Shown: positions 11,515 to 23,837, counted from the first letter of the stretch. The stretch is 64,000 bases of DNA from Ailurus styani (GCA_002007465.1 LNAC01000001.1:9355969-9419968); one strand, 5' to 3'. A program made the numbers and translations. Notes: generated by a model not told the origin, from the letters alone.

Positions 11515-12083
11515 CTCTCTTCCTTCATGTATTAATAATCCATTCCTTCTTACTGCTGAGTAGTAGTCCTTGGTATGGACGATAGTTGTACCACAGCTTG
11601 TTTAATTATTTACCTGTTGAAGGACATCTGAATTGTTTCCATTTTAGAACTCTCACCAAAAAACCTGCTGTAAACATCTGTTACACAGGTTTTTGTGTAA
11701 ACTTATTTTTTGTTTCTCTGGGATAAATGACCACGGGTATAATTGCTAGGTTGTATGGTATGTATATGTTTAGTTTCATAAGGAGCTGCCAAACCGTTTT
11801 CCAGAGTGGCTGTGCCGTTTTCCATTACCACCAACATGTGTGAAAGACAGTTTCTTCACATTCTTGCCAACATTGGTTTTATTACTGTTTTTGTTTTAGC
11901 TGTTCTAATAGGTGGACAGCGGTATCTCACTATGGTCTTAATTTGTGTTTCCCTGATAGCTGTTGAACATCTTTTCATGTGCTTATTTGCTCTCCATATA
12001 TTCCCTTCAGTGAAATGTATCCTCATGTCTTATTTGTTTTTATATGGTTGAGTTATGAGAGTTTTTTATTTATTTTTGTGAAG

Positions 12084-12155
12084 TTTTTTTATTTAAGGAA
12101 TTTCTACACTCAGTGTGGGGCTGAAATTCATGCAAGATCAAGAGTCGCATGCTCT
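12084..12155 (-). mobile_element. CAN-SINE relic, partial
   Basis: Only the tRNA-like 3' half remains, reading cactcagtgtggggctgaaa and gatcaagagtcgcatgct in reverse. The head was lost or displaced by the adjacent younger SINE. Confidence 0.6.
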
Positions 12156-12158
12156 TCT

Positions 12159-12362
12159 TTTTTTTTTTTTTTTAAAGATTTTATTTATTTTTTTGACACA
12201 GAGAGAGAGATCACAAGCAGGCAGAGAGGCAGGCAGAGAGAGAGGAGGAAGCAGGCTCCCCACAGAGCAGAGAGCCCGATGCAGGCCTCGATCCCAGGAC
12301 ACTGAGATCATGACCTGAGCCGAAGGCAGAGGCTTTAACCCACCAAGCCACCCAGGCGCCCC
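12159..12362 (-). mobile_element. CAN-SINE, mustelid type
   Basis: Complete minus-strand copy inside the old L1. The flanking duplication is tgctcttct at 12150-12158 and 12366-12374. Confidence 0.95.
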
Positions 12363-12691
12363 AGGTGCTCTTCTTTATGTATTTTAAATACAAGTCCTCA
12401 GTAGCTTGTCTTTTTGTCCTTTGTTGGTTTTCACAAAGCAAAAGTTTTTAATTTTGATGCTGTCCATTTTATAATTTTTTTCTTTTATGAGTCATGCTTT
12501 TGGTGTCCTAAGAACTCTTCATTAAGCCCTAGGTACCAGGGATTTTCCCTTGTTAGTTTTATACTTTTACATGTAACATATGATTCATGAGTTAATTTTT
12601 GTTTAAGATGAAAAGTTTAGATCAAGATTTAGTTTTTTGTCTGTGGATATCCAATTGCTCCAAAACTTTTGGTTGCAAAAGCTCTTCCTCC

Positions 12692-12885
12692 GGGCGCCTG
12701 GGTGGCTCAGTGGGTTAAAGCCTCTGCTTTCGGCTCAGGTCATGATCTCAGGGTCCTGGGATCGAGGCCCGCATCGGGCTCTCTGCTCGGCAGGGAGCCT
12801 GCTTCCCCCTCTCTCTCTGCCTGCCTCTCTGCCTCCTTGTGATCTCTCTCCCTCTGTGAAATAAATAAAATCTTTAAAAAAAAAA
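12692..12885 (+). mobile_element. CAN-SINE, young mustelid type
   Basis: A perfect 15-bp duplication (aaaagctcttcctcc) lies at 12677-12691 and 12886-12900. The L1 sequence reads straight through once the SINE is removed. Confidence 0.96.
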
Positions 12886-13450
12886 AAAAGCTCTTCCTCC
12901 ACTGAATTGCTTTTGCATTTTTGTCAAAATCAGTTGGCCAGACTTGTGTGGCGCTATGTCTGGATCCTCTGTTCTGTTCCACAGATCTGTGTGTCCACCC
13001 ATGTAAATACTACACAGTCTTGATTATTGGAGCTATGAGACAAGTCTTGAAATTAGGTCAAATGATTCTTCTCCAACTTTACTCTTTTTCAGAATTGTTT
13101 CAACTCTCCCAGTCTTTCTGTATAAATTTTAGAATAATCTTGCCTATATCCATAAAAGTACTTGCAAAGATTTTGTTAGGAACTGTGTTAAATCTATGTA
13201 TCAACTTGGAGAGAATTAATATATTTCTCAAAAGTCTTCCAATCCATGAACATGGATTTTCTATCCATTTATTTAGGTCTTCTTTGATTTCTTCCATCAG
13301 TGTTGTATAGTTTTCAGCATGCAATTCCTATACACGTTCTTTTAGAATTACAGGTATCTTTTTCTTCAAGTAATTTTTTATACTTCATCATTTCCATATG
13401 TTCACTATTAGTATATTGAAATACAGTAGGCCTTTTAAAATGAAATTATT

Positions 13451-13636
13451 GGGGCATTTGGTTGGCTCAGTTGGGTAACCGGCCAACTAGATTTTGGCTC
13501 AGGTCATGATCTCAGGGTCCTGGGATCAAGTCAGGCTCCTAGCTCAGCAAGGAGTCCGCTTCTCTCCCTCTCCCTCTGCCCCACCCCTGCATGCATGTGC
13601 TCTCTCTCTAAAATAAACAAATATCTAAAAAATAAA
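13451..13636 (+). mobile_element. CAN-SINE
   Basis: Older variant (ggggcatttggttggctcag). Perfect 10-bp duplication tgaaattatt at 13441-13450 and 13637-13646. Confidence 0.93.
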
Positions 13637-13646
13637 TGAAATTATT

Positions 13647-14560
13647 TCAATTGTGGCAAAATATACATATAACATAAAATTTACTGTTTTAACTATTTTT
13701 AAGTATATGATTCAGTGCATTAAGTACATTCACACTGTTGTGCAACCATCACCATCCATCTTCAGAACTTTTTTCATGGTCCCGTATCTAAACTCTGTAC
13801 CTATTAAACAATAACTCCCATTCCTTTCTCCCTCAGCTCCTGGCAGCCACAAGTCTAATTGCTGTCTTTACGAATTTGACTATTAAGTCCTTCATAGGAG
13901 TGGTATCATATATTATTTGTCCTTTTGGGTTCATTCATGCCTTCAGGGTTCATTCACATTGTAGCATATATTAGAACTTCATTTTTTTTTATAATGTCCA
14001 TTGTACATATAGACCATATTTTGTTTACCCATTCAACCATTCATGGACATTTGGGTTATTTCCACCTTGTGGCTGTTTAGATAATGCTGCTATGAACATG
14101 AGTATCCAAATATCTCTTTGAAACCCTGCTTTCTGTTTTTTGAGTCTATGTCCAGAAATGGAATTCTGAATTATATAATAATTCTGACTTTTTTGAGGAA
14201 GAACTATACTGGTTTTCCCAGTGGCCACACTACTTTACATTCTCACCAGAAGTGGTGCAAGCATTCCAGTTTCTCCACATCTGTGTCAGCACTTGCTCTT
14301 TTCTGGTTTTTTGACAATAACCATCTTAATGAGTGGGACATGGTATTTTATTGTGGTTTCAATTTGCATTTCCCTAATGAGTGATGTTGAGCATCTTTTC
14401 ATATGATCATTGGCCACCTGTATGTCTTCTTTGGAGAAATGTCTATTCACGTCTTTTGCCTGTTTATGAATCAACTTATTTGGGTTCTTTTATGGTTGAA
14501 TTTTAGGAGTTCTTTATATCCCGGATATTAGTCCCTTACCAGGTGTGTGATTTGCAGTTC
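13647..14560 (-). mobile_element. L1 inserted into an older L1 (inner copy)
   Basis: This is L1 3'UTR through the ORF2 end in reverse, with landmarks gttgtgcaaccatcaccatc, ttcatggacatttgggttat and gatgttgagcatcttttcat. The outer L1 breaks before it and resumes after it at the expected consensus position, which shows nesting. Confidence 0.82.
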
Positions 14561-15362
14561 AGTTGATTGTTGTATGTTGATCTTTTATCCTATGATTTTG
14601 CTGGGATCATTTACAGTTCTAGGAGGATTTGTTTTATAGCACCCTTGAGATTCTCTATAGACACTGTTACATCGTATGCAAATAGGGACAGCTTTATTTC
14701 CTCTTTTCCTATCCGTGTGCATTTCAGTTTCTGTTTTCATTCTATTGCATTAGCTAGGACTTCCAGCACTATTTTGAATAAAAATGGTGAGGGTACACTT
14801 CCTTGCCTTATTTCTAATCTTAGGGGGAAAGCATTCATTCTTTATCAAGTTAAGGAAATCCCTGTGTAATCCTAGTTTTCTAAGAGTTTTAATCATGCAT
14901 GGTTGGTTGAATCTGTCAGGTGTATTTTCGCATCAGTTGATGTGACTATGTAATTGTTTTCTCTAAACTGTTAATATGGGAGGTTATATTGATTGGCTTT
15001 CAAATACTGAATCAGCCTTGCATCCTGGGAATACAGGCAGCCACTGAATCTGTGTTTGCTAACATCTTGTAAAGGATTTTTACATCAGTATTGATAAGGG
15101 GTACCGCTTTGCAGTTTTCTTGTGCCTTGTCTAATTTAGGTTCCTTTTATTTTCTGAAAGAGATTGTGTAGAATTGGTGTTAATTCTTATTTAAATACTT
15201 GGTAGAATTCTCCAGTGAAACCAGTATGGCCTAGAGATTTCTTTTTCAAAATTAATTACGAACTCAGTTTCTTCACTAGCTATAGCGCTGTTTACATTAT
15301 CTTTCTTTATCTTTCATATTGGGTGAATTGTGGCAGTTTATGTTTTTTTGACATTATTGATG
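14561..15362 (-). mobile_element. Old L1 (outer copy), ORF2 reverse-transcriptase segment
   Basis: This continues the element of 11,515-13,440. Landmarks in reverse are gtatgttgatcttttatcct, cttagggggaaagcattcat and attggtgttaattcttattt. Frames are disrupted, so no functional reverse transcriptase is encoded. Confidence 0.83.
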
Positions 15363-17400
15363 GAAAGTTTCCTTTCTTGCTAGGCTGCCACTTTCCTGGA
15401 TCTCTGGTTAGAGGAAGGTTTTTCTTGTTACTTTTTTTTTTTTTTTTTTTTGGCCTCCGTGTATTCGTTTTTCAGGGTTGCCAGCTCTTCCAGTATCCCC
15501 TCTGCAAGACCTGAGGAAAAAAGAAAGCCCAGGGTGCAGAGTCCCTACTGGGCTGCCTTTTCTCTCGTTTCAGAGTCTTCTTATGTTTGTTGTATAATGT
15601 GCAGGGTTTTCTGTCATACATAGTGGGGCAGTAGGGGAAGTAGGCAGAGCTTATCTTCTGGAAGTGGAAGCCCTCCTGTCTTGTCTTAATTTAGAAAAAA
15701 AAAAAAAAAGTCCAAGAACCACTTTTCTGCTGGTTAGGAATGTGTAAACTATTACTGTTGTTGAAGCTGTGCATTTCCAGCTATACTGGGAAGAATATTA
15801 AACATGCTACAAATGAGTAATCGAGAAAATCTGAAGTTAATTTACTACCTGGTAAAAATCAGACCTGATAAAATCTGATCCAAGTTTTGTAAAAGGCTTA
15901 TTTGTATCACTAATATTACGTACTGTATGAACTTTCAGAGACATTACAGCAACCAGTTTTAGGTTTAAAAATCCAGAAAAGAAAACTTTCCAAAGCATAA
16001 AGCTGGACAGTAACAAAGCACTTACAGCAGATGGTACCACTGACCCTCACTCAATACATTTTGATGGTCTGTAAACTGATTCTTAAGGAACTATCAATCT
16101 CTCTCTCTTTTTCTCTTATCTGTGTTAATGTATTGGTTTTTTAAGTCTCCACAGAGTCTCCGTATCACATTACAAATAAAATAAAGTGGAAGTCTGCTGA
16201 CTTCTAACACCAAATTAGTGGATCAAACATTATTATATCAGATATAAAAAGACAAGCAGGGTTATTTCAGGTTCTTATTTGTGCTATTGTTCAGGCACAC
16301 CTGAGTTCCACCCTCTCCATTCTGAAGCTTTAATGGGAGCAGAAATGAAAAACGGCCACATGAAGGTGGTAGCATAGGAATTCCCTGCTGTAGCCTTGGT
16401 TTTTGGTTTTCGATATGGGTTTTTTTGGTTGTATTTTTTGCGCGGTGGGGGGAATTGGTAATTCTCTCCTAGAGCACTATTTTTAAAGCCAGTTGCAAGA
16501 AATTGTTAACATACCCTTAGATTCACGCCCTGGTGTATTGTAAAGGTCTCCTGCATGTCTGACTACATGATGGGGGTGTTTCTGTACCATTATCTGTGGG
16601 CTCCACTCCCTGAGACTCTGATGGCCCCGCCGTGTGTGCTGAGCAGCAGAATTCCCTACAGCCCCGCCCATGACTCCGAGATGCACCCAAAGTGGAGCGC
16701 CAGTGCAGTAGACTTTAGCTTACTGTCTGTAATACGTGTTTTCTTTGGGAAACGGGCAGCACTTTCTTCTTCCTCTGGGACCATTCATTCATACAGAAGT
16801 TTAGATGAGCCCTCAGGGGTGACTTTGCACGGAGGCGGGTCTGGGCCTACGACCGGCCTTGCTGCGGGGGCCCCTGCCCCGTGGGCCCCTGCCCCATGAG
16901 CAGTCCCAGTCAGCTGACTCAGAAGCTCCCTCCTGGTTCCAGGAGCTCGGGGCAAGCAGGCACTCCCCATTCCCAGCTCTGGCCCACAGCTTCACACGGT
17001 AAAGGCAGCCCAGATGTGAGCACTCTCTTTACACAGAGGCTTCGTGCCCGAAGTGGGAATTCTCGGTGGTGCTGAAAACAGTGGCACTGCATTTACTGAG
17101 ATCAGCAGGCATAGTCATACTGCCCTCTGAGCATCCAGCTTGGGCTGGATGCTTCACATTTATTTATTCACCAGCACTTGACCTCCGGGTGGCTTCTTTT
17201 GGTTTAACAATTTTTTTTTACTAGAAATGTGATTGGGCAACGTGCTTGTGATTATTAAAAGTACGATGCGGAAAGTGACAATCCCACAACATAACCCAGT
17301 CCGCAGGAGCTTGAGCACACACTCCCATACCCCTGGCTCTGCAGAGGTGAGCACTGTTGAAGTTCGGTGGCAAGACCTCTGGTTCTTTTCTGTGCATATG
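15363..17400. other. Unique DNA with homopolymer tracts
   Basis: T-rich tract at 15,431-15,451 and an A tract near 15,695. The more GC-rich stretch at 16,550-17,080 has overlapping frames on both strands, but no exon boundaries or known domain. No gene called. Confidence 0.45.
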
Positions 17401-17564
17401 TTTTTTAATTTCAATTTTTAATTATATCATTTATTTAAACATACAATTTATACATATAAACTAAATCATTCTAAAAATATCCTGTGGCTCATTTTTTACA
17501 TTAACATTAGGTTATCTTGAAAATCTTTATTATTATATAATAGACTTCCTCATTCTTTTTAAAA

Positions 17565-17676
17565 ATAAACTTTTTTAGAAGAGTTGTAGCTTTACAGAAA
17601 AATTACAGATATAGTGTAGAGCGTTCTCCCATACTCCATACCCAGTTTCCTCTCTTGTCGGTATCTTACATTTTTC
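17565..17676 (-). mobile_element. L1M-type 3'UTR fragment
   Basis: It contains tagctttacagaaaaattac and the cccatactccatacccagtt block of ancient L1 3'UTRs, in reverse. It resembles the start of the next L1 fragment and is probably a separate copy. Confidence 0.6.
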
Positions 17677-17690
17677 TCATTCTTGCTTTT

Positions 17691-17883
17691 TTTTTTTTAA
17701 GATTTTATTTATTTATTTGACAGAGAGAGATTACAAGTAGGCAGAGAGGCAGGCAGAAAGAGAGGAGGAAGCAGGCTCCCTGCTGAGCAGGCAGCCTGAT
17801 GTGGGGCTAGATCCCAGGACCCTGAGACCATGACCTGAGCCGAAGGCAGAGGCTCTAACCCACTGAGCCACCCAGGCGCCCCA
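17691..17883 (-). mobile_element. CAN-SINE, mustelid type
   Basis: Perfect 14-bp duplication tcattcttgctttt at 17677-17690 and 17884-17897. Confidence 0.96.
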
Positions 17884-17897
17884 TCATTCTTGCTTTT

Positions 17898-18720
17898 AAA
17901 TAGACATTTTGGAGTTTTCGGTATACAGAAAAATTGAGCAGAAAGTACAGAGAATTTCCATCTGCCTCCAACTCCCACCCCCCATTTGCCCTATTATTAA
18001 CATCTTGCATTAGTGGGATACTTTGGATACAATTGATAAGCCAATATTGATTCTTATTTTCAACCAAAGTCCACAGTTTACGTTAGGGTTTGCTCTTTGT
18101 GTTGTACATTGTATGAGTTTTGACGAAAGTATAGTGACATGTATCCTGCAGAATAGTCTCATTGCCCTAAATATCCTCTGTGCTCCACTTATTCATCCCC
18201 CCTTCCCTGCCATAAACCCCCATCAACCACTCATGTTTTTCTGTCTCCACAGTTTTGTCCTTTCCAGAATGTCCTAGACTTGGAATCCTACAGTATGTAG
18301 CTTTGTCAGGTTGGCTTCTTACACTTAGTCATATGCATTTTAAATTCCTCCATGTCTTTTCATGGCTCGAAAATTTATTTCTTTCCATTATTGAATGATA
18401 GTAACACGATTTGTTCTGTTGCCTTTGTATTTTGGCAGTTACGAATAAAGCTGTTTTAAACATTTGTTTGCAGGTTTTTGTATGGACGTAAGTTTTCAGC
18501 TCCTTGGGGGCACGAGGCTGGCTCAGTTGATAGAGTATGGGACTCTTGATCTTGGCGTTATAAGTTTGAGCCCCACATTGGGTGCAGAGATTATTTTTAA
18601 AAAATATTTTTAAAAAAACTGAAGAAAAAAAAAGTTTTTAGCTCCTTTGGGGAAATACCAAGAAGCATATTTATTGGACCATATGGTATAAGTGTGATTA
18701 CTGTTCTTTCTTAATGGCTA
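17898..18720 (-). mobile_element. Ancient L1M 3' end
   Basis: Reverse-complement L1M 3'UTR and ORF2 end. Landmarks are cctattattaacatcttgca, ttttgtcctttccagaatgt and caggtttttgtatggacgta. A tRNA-type SINE interrupts it at 18,508. Confidence 0.75.
18508..18631 (+). mobile_element. Short CAN-SINE, tRNA-Lys-like type
   Basis: It has the tRNA-like head with ggctggctcagttgatagag and cgttataagtttgagcccca (B-box region), then an A-rich tail, and lacks the CT-rich body. Imperfect duplication gttttcagctcctt / gtttttagctcctt. Confidence 0.88.
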
Positions 18721-18721
18721 T

Positions 18722-18756
18722 ATGTGTGTGTGTGTGTGTACAGATATATATATATG
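18722..18756. repeat. (TG)n(TA)n microsatellite
   Basis: About nine TG units, then a short TA run. Confidence 0.85.
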
Positions 18757-18789
18757 GCCATTATATAATATATAGCCATAGTGATATAT

Positions 18790-18950
18790 ATTTTTGGTAA
18801 CCATTACCTCATTGATGGACATTTAAGTTTTACATTTTTTGCTATTAAAAATAATACTTCAACATACTTTTAAATACATCTTTTTGTACACATACTAATA
18901 TTTCTGCAGGACACATTCCTAAAAGAATTGCTCTAAGACCACGTGAGTTT
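18790..18950 (-). mobile_element. L1M fragment
   Basis: It reads cattgatggacatttaagtt, then tttctgcaggacacattcct, the reverse of a common ancient L1 3' segment. Confidence 0.6.
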
Positions 18951-19029
18951 GCCTGGCAAAAGGCAAGTTGTAGACTACAGCCTCCTAACCTCAGCTGCAC
19001 TTGGTATTAATCACATCTTCCTGAGGCTC

Positions 19030-19560
19030 AAGAGAAAGATTTAGGCTATAACCTGAGGATCTGGAGGTCAGACTTAATGATGGTAACTGAATCCATGCAC
19101 ATGGATGAAGTTTTCCAGGAAGAAAGTGTAGAGTGAAGGAGGGGATGACCTAGAACACAACACTAACTCCCAATGTCTACCGGTCAGGTAAAGAAGTGCC
19201 CTGGTGGACAGAGAAGACCTGGGGTGAACGTTGTCAGAAAGGCTGGAGTGGATATCAGGGAAGATTTGATCGTGGTCCTCTGAGTTTACACTTTGCTGAG
19301 GGGGATGAAGACTGAAATGTGTTCATTATATTCAAGAACAGTGAGACCTTTGACCTTAGTGAATAGAGTGGACTTGATGGGGCAAGACACACATTGAAAT
19401 AGATTGTGCGGTGAGTGGGAGGCCAGGAAATGGCCGTTAAGTAAATATCCTTTAAAGAAGGAGAGTGAAGTGGAGTGAGATAGCTGGAGGGTAAGCAGAG
19501 ACCACGGAGTTTTGTTTGTTTCTGTCAGAAGGCAGTCTTAAGCTTTTGTGAAAGGTAGTA
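19030..19560. mobile_element. Probable ancient L2-like repeat
   Basis: The purine-rich layout (gagtgaagtggagtgagatagc, aggccaggaaatggcc) resembles antisense L2 internal sequence. The match is loose and from memory. Confidence 0.35.
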
Positions 19561-20200
19561 GAAAGGAACTAGTTAAAAAAAATGGATTACAGGAGCTGTT
19601 GTAATTTACAGAGATTGTATGCAGATTGGGTTGAGGCCAAGAATGGGGAAGAGGACACATTTCCAGACTGAGACCTTTGGCAAAGAAAAGTGAATTTGTA
19701 TTTGCTCATAAGGTAAAAATACTATAATTTTGAATTGAATTTTATGCCCTTTCAGAAAAAATTCTGAAAGGTTTTGCTCTGTTTGAAGGTACTTTTGGAA
19801 GTTTCTAGCTCAATTTCAAATCCCTTGGAAGAAGTCAGAATTAGAATTAACCCAATGCTAGGTTCATTTGTTGGAAATGAGCATTGTGGCTAGCTTTCAT
19901 TGTAAATGGTTTTATGACTCAGGTCACATATCAGTGAGGTTACCGATGAGATTACCTGTTATCATGGCGATAACTTTCATGAATTGTCAAATATGGAATT
20001 TAAAGTTATTGATTAAAAAAAAACCTAACTTGTCAAACCAACTGAACATCATAGATCATAAAATGAACTAATTCCATGTATTCGATAATCAAAATATCAT
20101 CAGCTATCCATGTATTGACCTACATGAAAAGCAGTATTATCCTTTCCTTTGCCTTTTTTCAGATGTAATAAATATTAAGATTTTTATTCTTAATCTTGAT
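19561..20200. other. Unique DNA upstream of an exon candidate
   Basis: AT-rich, with no recognised repeat. It ends in a pyrimidine-rich run just before two possible AG acceptors. Confidence 0.45.
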
Positions 20201-20205
20201 AGCTG

Positions 20206-20381
20206 AATTTCCAGATATTATGGTCTCTAACATGTCAGAAGAAACAGAAGCTGAAAATACCTCAAGAGGCTATAATGATGGGGATATGTCAGAACAAAAT
20301 TTAACAGAAAGTACAGATGTAATGCTTGGGTTTCAGAATACACAAATGCAATATGACGAGAGGCTAAAGAAAACAGTTTAG
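20206..20381 (+). CDS. Candidate coding exon or exon relic, product unknown
   Basis: The open frame reads EFPDIMVSNMSEETEAENTS, then RGYNDGDMSEQNLTESTDVM, and closes with QYDERLKKTV and a stop at 20,379-20,381. The acidic, Ser/Thr/Asn-rich composition looks more like a disordered protein segment than random AT-rich DNA. An AG acceptor (cttgatag) precedes it with a moderate pyrimidine tract. No strong donor exists before the stop (acagtttag is weak), so it would have to be a terminal exon or a decayed one. An ancient L1 begins about 15 bp downstream. I recognise no family. It may equally be chance or a pseudogene fragment. Confidence 0.25.
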
Positions 20382-20394
20382 CATTTGTTAATTT

Positions 20395-22330
20395 TTTATT
20401 CTGAAATTTCAAATTTGTGGAGAAATCGTAGGACTAATCCAGAGAACTTCTGCACTCCCTTCATCCAGATTCCCCACTTGTAAAATTGGCCTTTTCACTT
20501 ATCCCCCTTTATTCTGTATTTTTTTTCTGAACCATTTGAGAATAAGGTGTAGATATATTGCTCCGTCATGCTTAAATATTTCAGTGTATATTGTCCGAAA
20601 ACAAGGATACTTCCCTACATAACCAGCCATCCAGACCAGGAAGGTAGCAATGTTATATTACCGCCATCTAATCCATACACCCTGTTCAGACTTCCCAGAT
20701 TTTCCCAATAATGTCCTTTATGACACAGAAGTGCATGCACACACATGCAAACCTACTTTCCGTTTTCCTTTTTTTTTAATCCAGAGTGCAAGTCAGGATT
20801 GTGTGCTACGTTTACTGTTGTGTCTCTTCAATCTCCTTTTGTCTGGAACAGATCCTTAGTATGCACCCTTGTCTTTCGTTACCTTGACTTTTTTTTTTTT
20901 CTTTTTTTTCCCTTACATATAATGTATTGTTTGCCCCAGGGGTGCAGGTCTGTGAATCATCAGACTTACACATTTCACAGCACTCATCGTAGCACAAACC
21001 CTCCCCAATGTCCATAACCTGTCCCTACCCTCCCACCCTCCAGTAACCCTCAGTTTCTTTCGTGAGATTAAGAGTCTCTTATGGTTTGTACCTTGATATT
21101 TTTGAACGTACTATCCAATCACTTCGTAGAACATTCCTCAATTCTATTCATCAGATGTTTCTTCATAATTAGATGTAGGTTACATAGTTTTGGCAAGAAT
21201 AGCCTAGAACTGAAGCTGTGGTCTTACTGTATCATCTGAGGAAGTGCACACTGTCCACCTATCTCACTGCTGGGCACGTGAATTTGTATCATGTGTTAAA
21301 GTAATAAATGCCAAGTGTCTCCACTCTAAAATTAGTAACTATTTTGTATATGTTAATACGTAATAAATATCTTGCTGGGAGGTACTTTGAGACAGTGCAT
21401 ATATCCTGTTCTATCAAACTTATGTCTGCTAGTTTTTACATCCACTAACAATGATTCTTGCTTGAATCATTTATTACTGAGATGGCTGCCAATGAGGATT
21501 TTCTAATTCCATCATTCCTTCTCTTTCTGTTGATTGGCATTCTGCTGGAAGAGAGAGCAGTTCCTTCTCCTTGTTCCTTTATATCAGTGTGGACTCCTGG
21601 AATCCTAGTGTTTTAGTCAATGTATTATAATCCATTGCTCTCATTATTTATTTTGAACGCTCAAATTGTCTCAGATTTGGCCAGCAGGAACCTTTTCAGG
21701 GTAACTGCTGTGTTCTTTTGACATCTCCCCATCATTGTTTGACCATTTAATTACTTTGTGGCACAAAATATTCCAGGCTCATCTTGTACTTTACCTAATC
21801 CAGCTCTCATTCAGGCTTTTCTTTGAGGAGCTCTCATTTTTTTCATGGAGAGCATATTTGGAAAACAAGATCTGGACAGTAAGTGTGCTCATCACTGCAG
21901 GGGTTTCATTGCTTGCAAGTCCTCTTAGCAGACAGATCTAGAACAGATTGTGCACGTGCACAGGCGTGCACATGAGCACAGGCGTGCACACATACACACT
22001 TCTGTTTTTACATCTATTTGTCTATACAATGTGTAAGAACCATGAGTTTTCACCAGTATCTCCAGTTCTAATCCAACACAGTAGAATTTGTTCTAGTCTT
22101 CTGTCTCTCCCTTCTCTGACAGAGCAATCTGACTCCCATTTTTCTCAATATATGTATTTATATAACCAGTTCCCTTGCATGTTACTAATCACTTGACCGC
22201 ACAGGTCAGAGGTGGCCCAGTCCTGCCAGCCCTGAACTTGCCAGACCACCTCTTTGGCTCCAGCCCCAGCCCCTGCACACAACAGCAGCTGTGCAAAAGC
22301 AGCTTCCCTTTTGTCTTGGAGAAATTCTGT
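20395..22330 (-). mobile_element. Ancient L1M 3'UTR, long fragment
   Basis: Landmarks of old L1 3'UTRs in reverse are cccaataatgtcctttatga, gatgtttcttcataattaga, ttccaggctcatcttgtact and tcattgcttgcaagtcctct. A younger L1 end is inserted at 20,888-21,088. Stops in all frames. Confidence 0.72.
20888..21088 (-). mobile_element. Carnivore L1 3' end nested in L1M
   Basis: T-rich tail, then ttgtttgccccaggggtgca and the cccaccctccagtaaccctc block. An 8-bp duplication, taccttga, lies at 20,880-20,887 and 21,089-21,096. Confidence 0.88.
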
Positions 22331-22473
22331 AATGGCATGTTTTGTGTGTTTTAGTTGACATTTCTTTCATTATATTGTCATCAGTTTTTAAATGTAGCCT
22401 TTCTCAGGGTAAACAGTGATGGTGAAATAGGAAGTATTTAAGAGAGTATTTAAGCGTCAAAACTCAGAGAGTA

Positions 22474-22587
22474 GGGGCACCTGGCTGGCTCAGTCGGGGG
22501 AGCACGCAACTCTTGGTCTCAGCGTTGTGAGTTTGAGCCTCACGTTGGGTACAGAGATTACTTAAAAAAATAAATAAAATCTTAAAA
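22474..22587 (+). mobile_element. Short CAN-SINE, tRNA-Lys-like type
   Basis: Head gcacctggctggctcagtcg, B-box region gttgtgagtttgagcctcac, then acagagattacttaaaaa. Confidence 0.9.
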
Positions 22588-22894
22588 CATAGAATAGAAA
22601 TTTGAGAGACTACACCCTTATTCATCATCAGAAGAGGTTTATTTAAAAAAAAAGAAGAGGGTTATTTATTACCATTTTACTTAAGATAACAGTATTTATT
22701 CATGCTGGCAGTGTGCTGAGGCAGGAGGTAAAGTTGGTGTGATGTTTGCACACAATTGATTATGTGCCTAGTATCATCCTGTTTTCTTCTGGTGACCTTT
22801 TTCTGAGAACCAGGAGTTATTTTTGTTACCATCATGTGATAAGTTTAACAAAATTACATAATTTTTTTCCTTAGAAAAATGATACTTCATTAAG
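22588..22894. other. AT-rich unique DNA
   Basis: No gene or repeat identified. Confidence 0.4.
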
Positions 22895-23070
22895 ATAATT
22901 AGGCAAAAATGAAATAAAAGGCATCCAGATTGGAAAGGAAGAAGTAAAATTATTTTTATTTGCAAATGACAGGATCTCATATATAGAAAATCCTAAAGAA
23001 TGTACTAAAAAACTGTCAGAACTAATAAATGAGTTCACCAAGCTTGCTGGATAAAAGATCAACACACATA

Positions 23071-23245
23071 CCAGTGGGGAGGGGTGGGGAGGGGATGGGT
23101 GAAATAGGTGATAGGGATTAAGCAGGGCACTTGTCGTGATGAGCACTGGGTGATGTATGGAAGTTTTGAATCACTGTATTGTACACCTGAAACTAATATT
23201 ACACTGTATGTTAACTAGCTGGAATTTAAATAAAACTTTGAAAAA
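23071..23245 (+). mobile_element. L1 3' end inserted in the older L1
   Basis: It carries gagcactgggtgatgtatgg and gtacacctgaaactaatatt, the carnivore L1 3' terminus, then an A-rich tail. The older ORF2 resumes with aaatcagttttatttctata at the expected point. Possible duplication atcaacacaca / atcacacaaaa. Confidence 0.82.
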
Positions 23246-23648
23246 TCACACAAAATCAGTTTTATTTCTATACACTTGCAATGAACAACCTAAAAATGAA
23301 ATTAAGTAAACTATTTCATTTATAATAGTATCAAAAAGATAGAATTAGTGCTAGAATAAATTTAACATAAAAGTATGAAACTTAAAATCTGAAAAATACA
23401 AAATATTGTTGAAAGAAATTACAGAAGGCCTAAGTAAATGGAAAAACATTCCATGTTTATGGATTGGAAGACTAATACTGGTGAAATGGCGGTTCCTCAA
23501 ACAGGTTAAATGCAATCCCTATAAAAATAACAGCTGGCTTCTATGCAGATATTGACAATCGATCCCAAAATTCACATGAAAATCAAAGGAACCCAGAATG
23601 GCCAAACAATCTTGAAGAATAAAGTTAAAATTGTGTTAGTCTCATATA

Positions 23649-23649
<1 letters not shown>

Positions 23650-23704
<55 letters not shown>

Positions 23705-23721
23705 NATATATATATATATAT
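23650..23721. repeat. (TA)n microsatellite with one N
   Basis: About 35 TA units inside L1, with an unresolved base at 23,705. True length is uncertain. Confidence 0.92.
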
Positions 23722-23837
23722 CCATGGACTAGAATTGAGAGTCTAGAAATTAACTCTCATATTCATGGTCAGTTGATTTTCAGTAATGATTCCAAGACAA
23801 TTCAGTGAAGGAAAAATAATCTTTCAACAAATGGTCA

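Larger units (their letters stand above)
11515..13440 (-). mobile_element. Old L1 (outer copy), 3' segment
   Basis: Reverse-complement L1 3' region and ORF2. Landmarks in order are cagagtggctgtgccg, aaagtttttaattttgatgc, tgtggatatccaattgctcc and catttatttaggtcttcttt. Two CAN-SINEs and a SINE relic interrupt it. It resumes at 14,561 after an inserted L1, and the ORF2 is broken throughout. Confidence 0.85.

Noticed and set aside
16555..17075. Overlapping frames in a GC-richer patch
   Set aside because: Frames of similar length on both strands and no exon boundaries.
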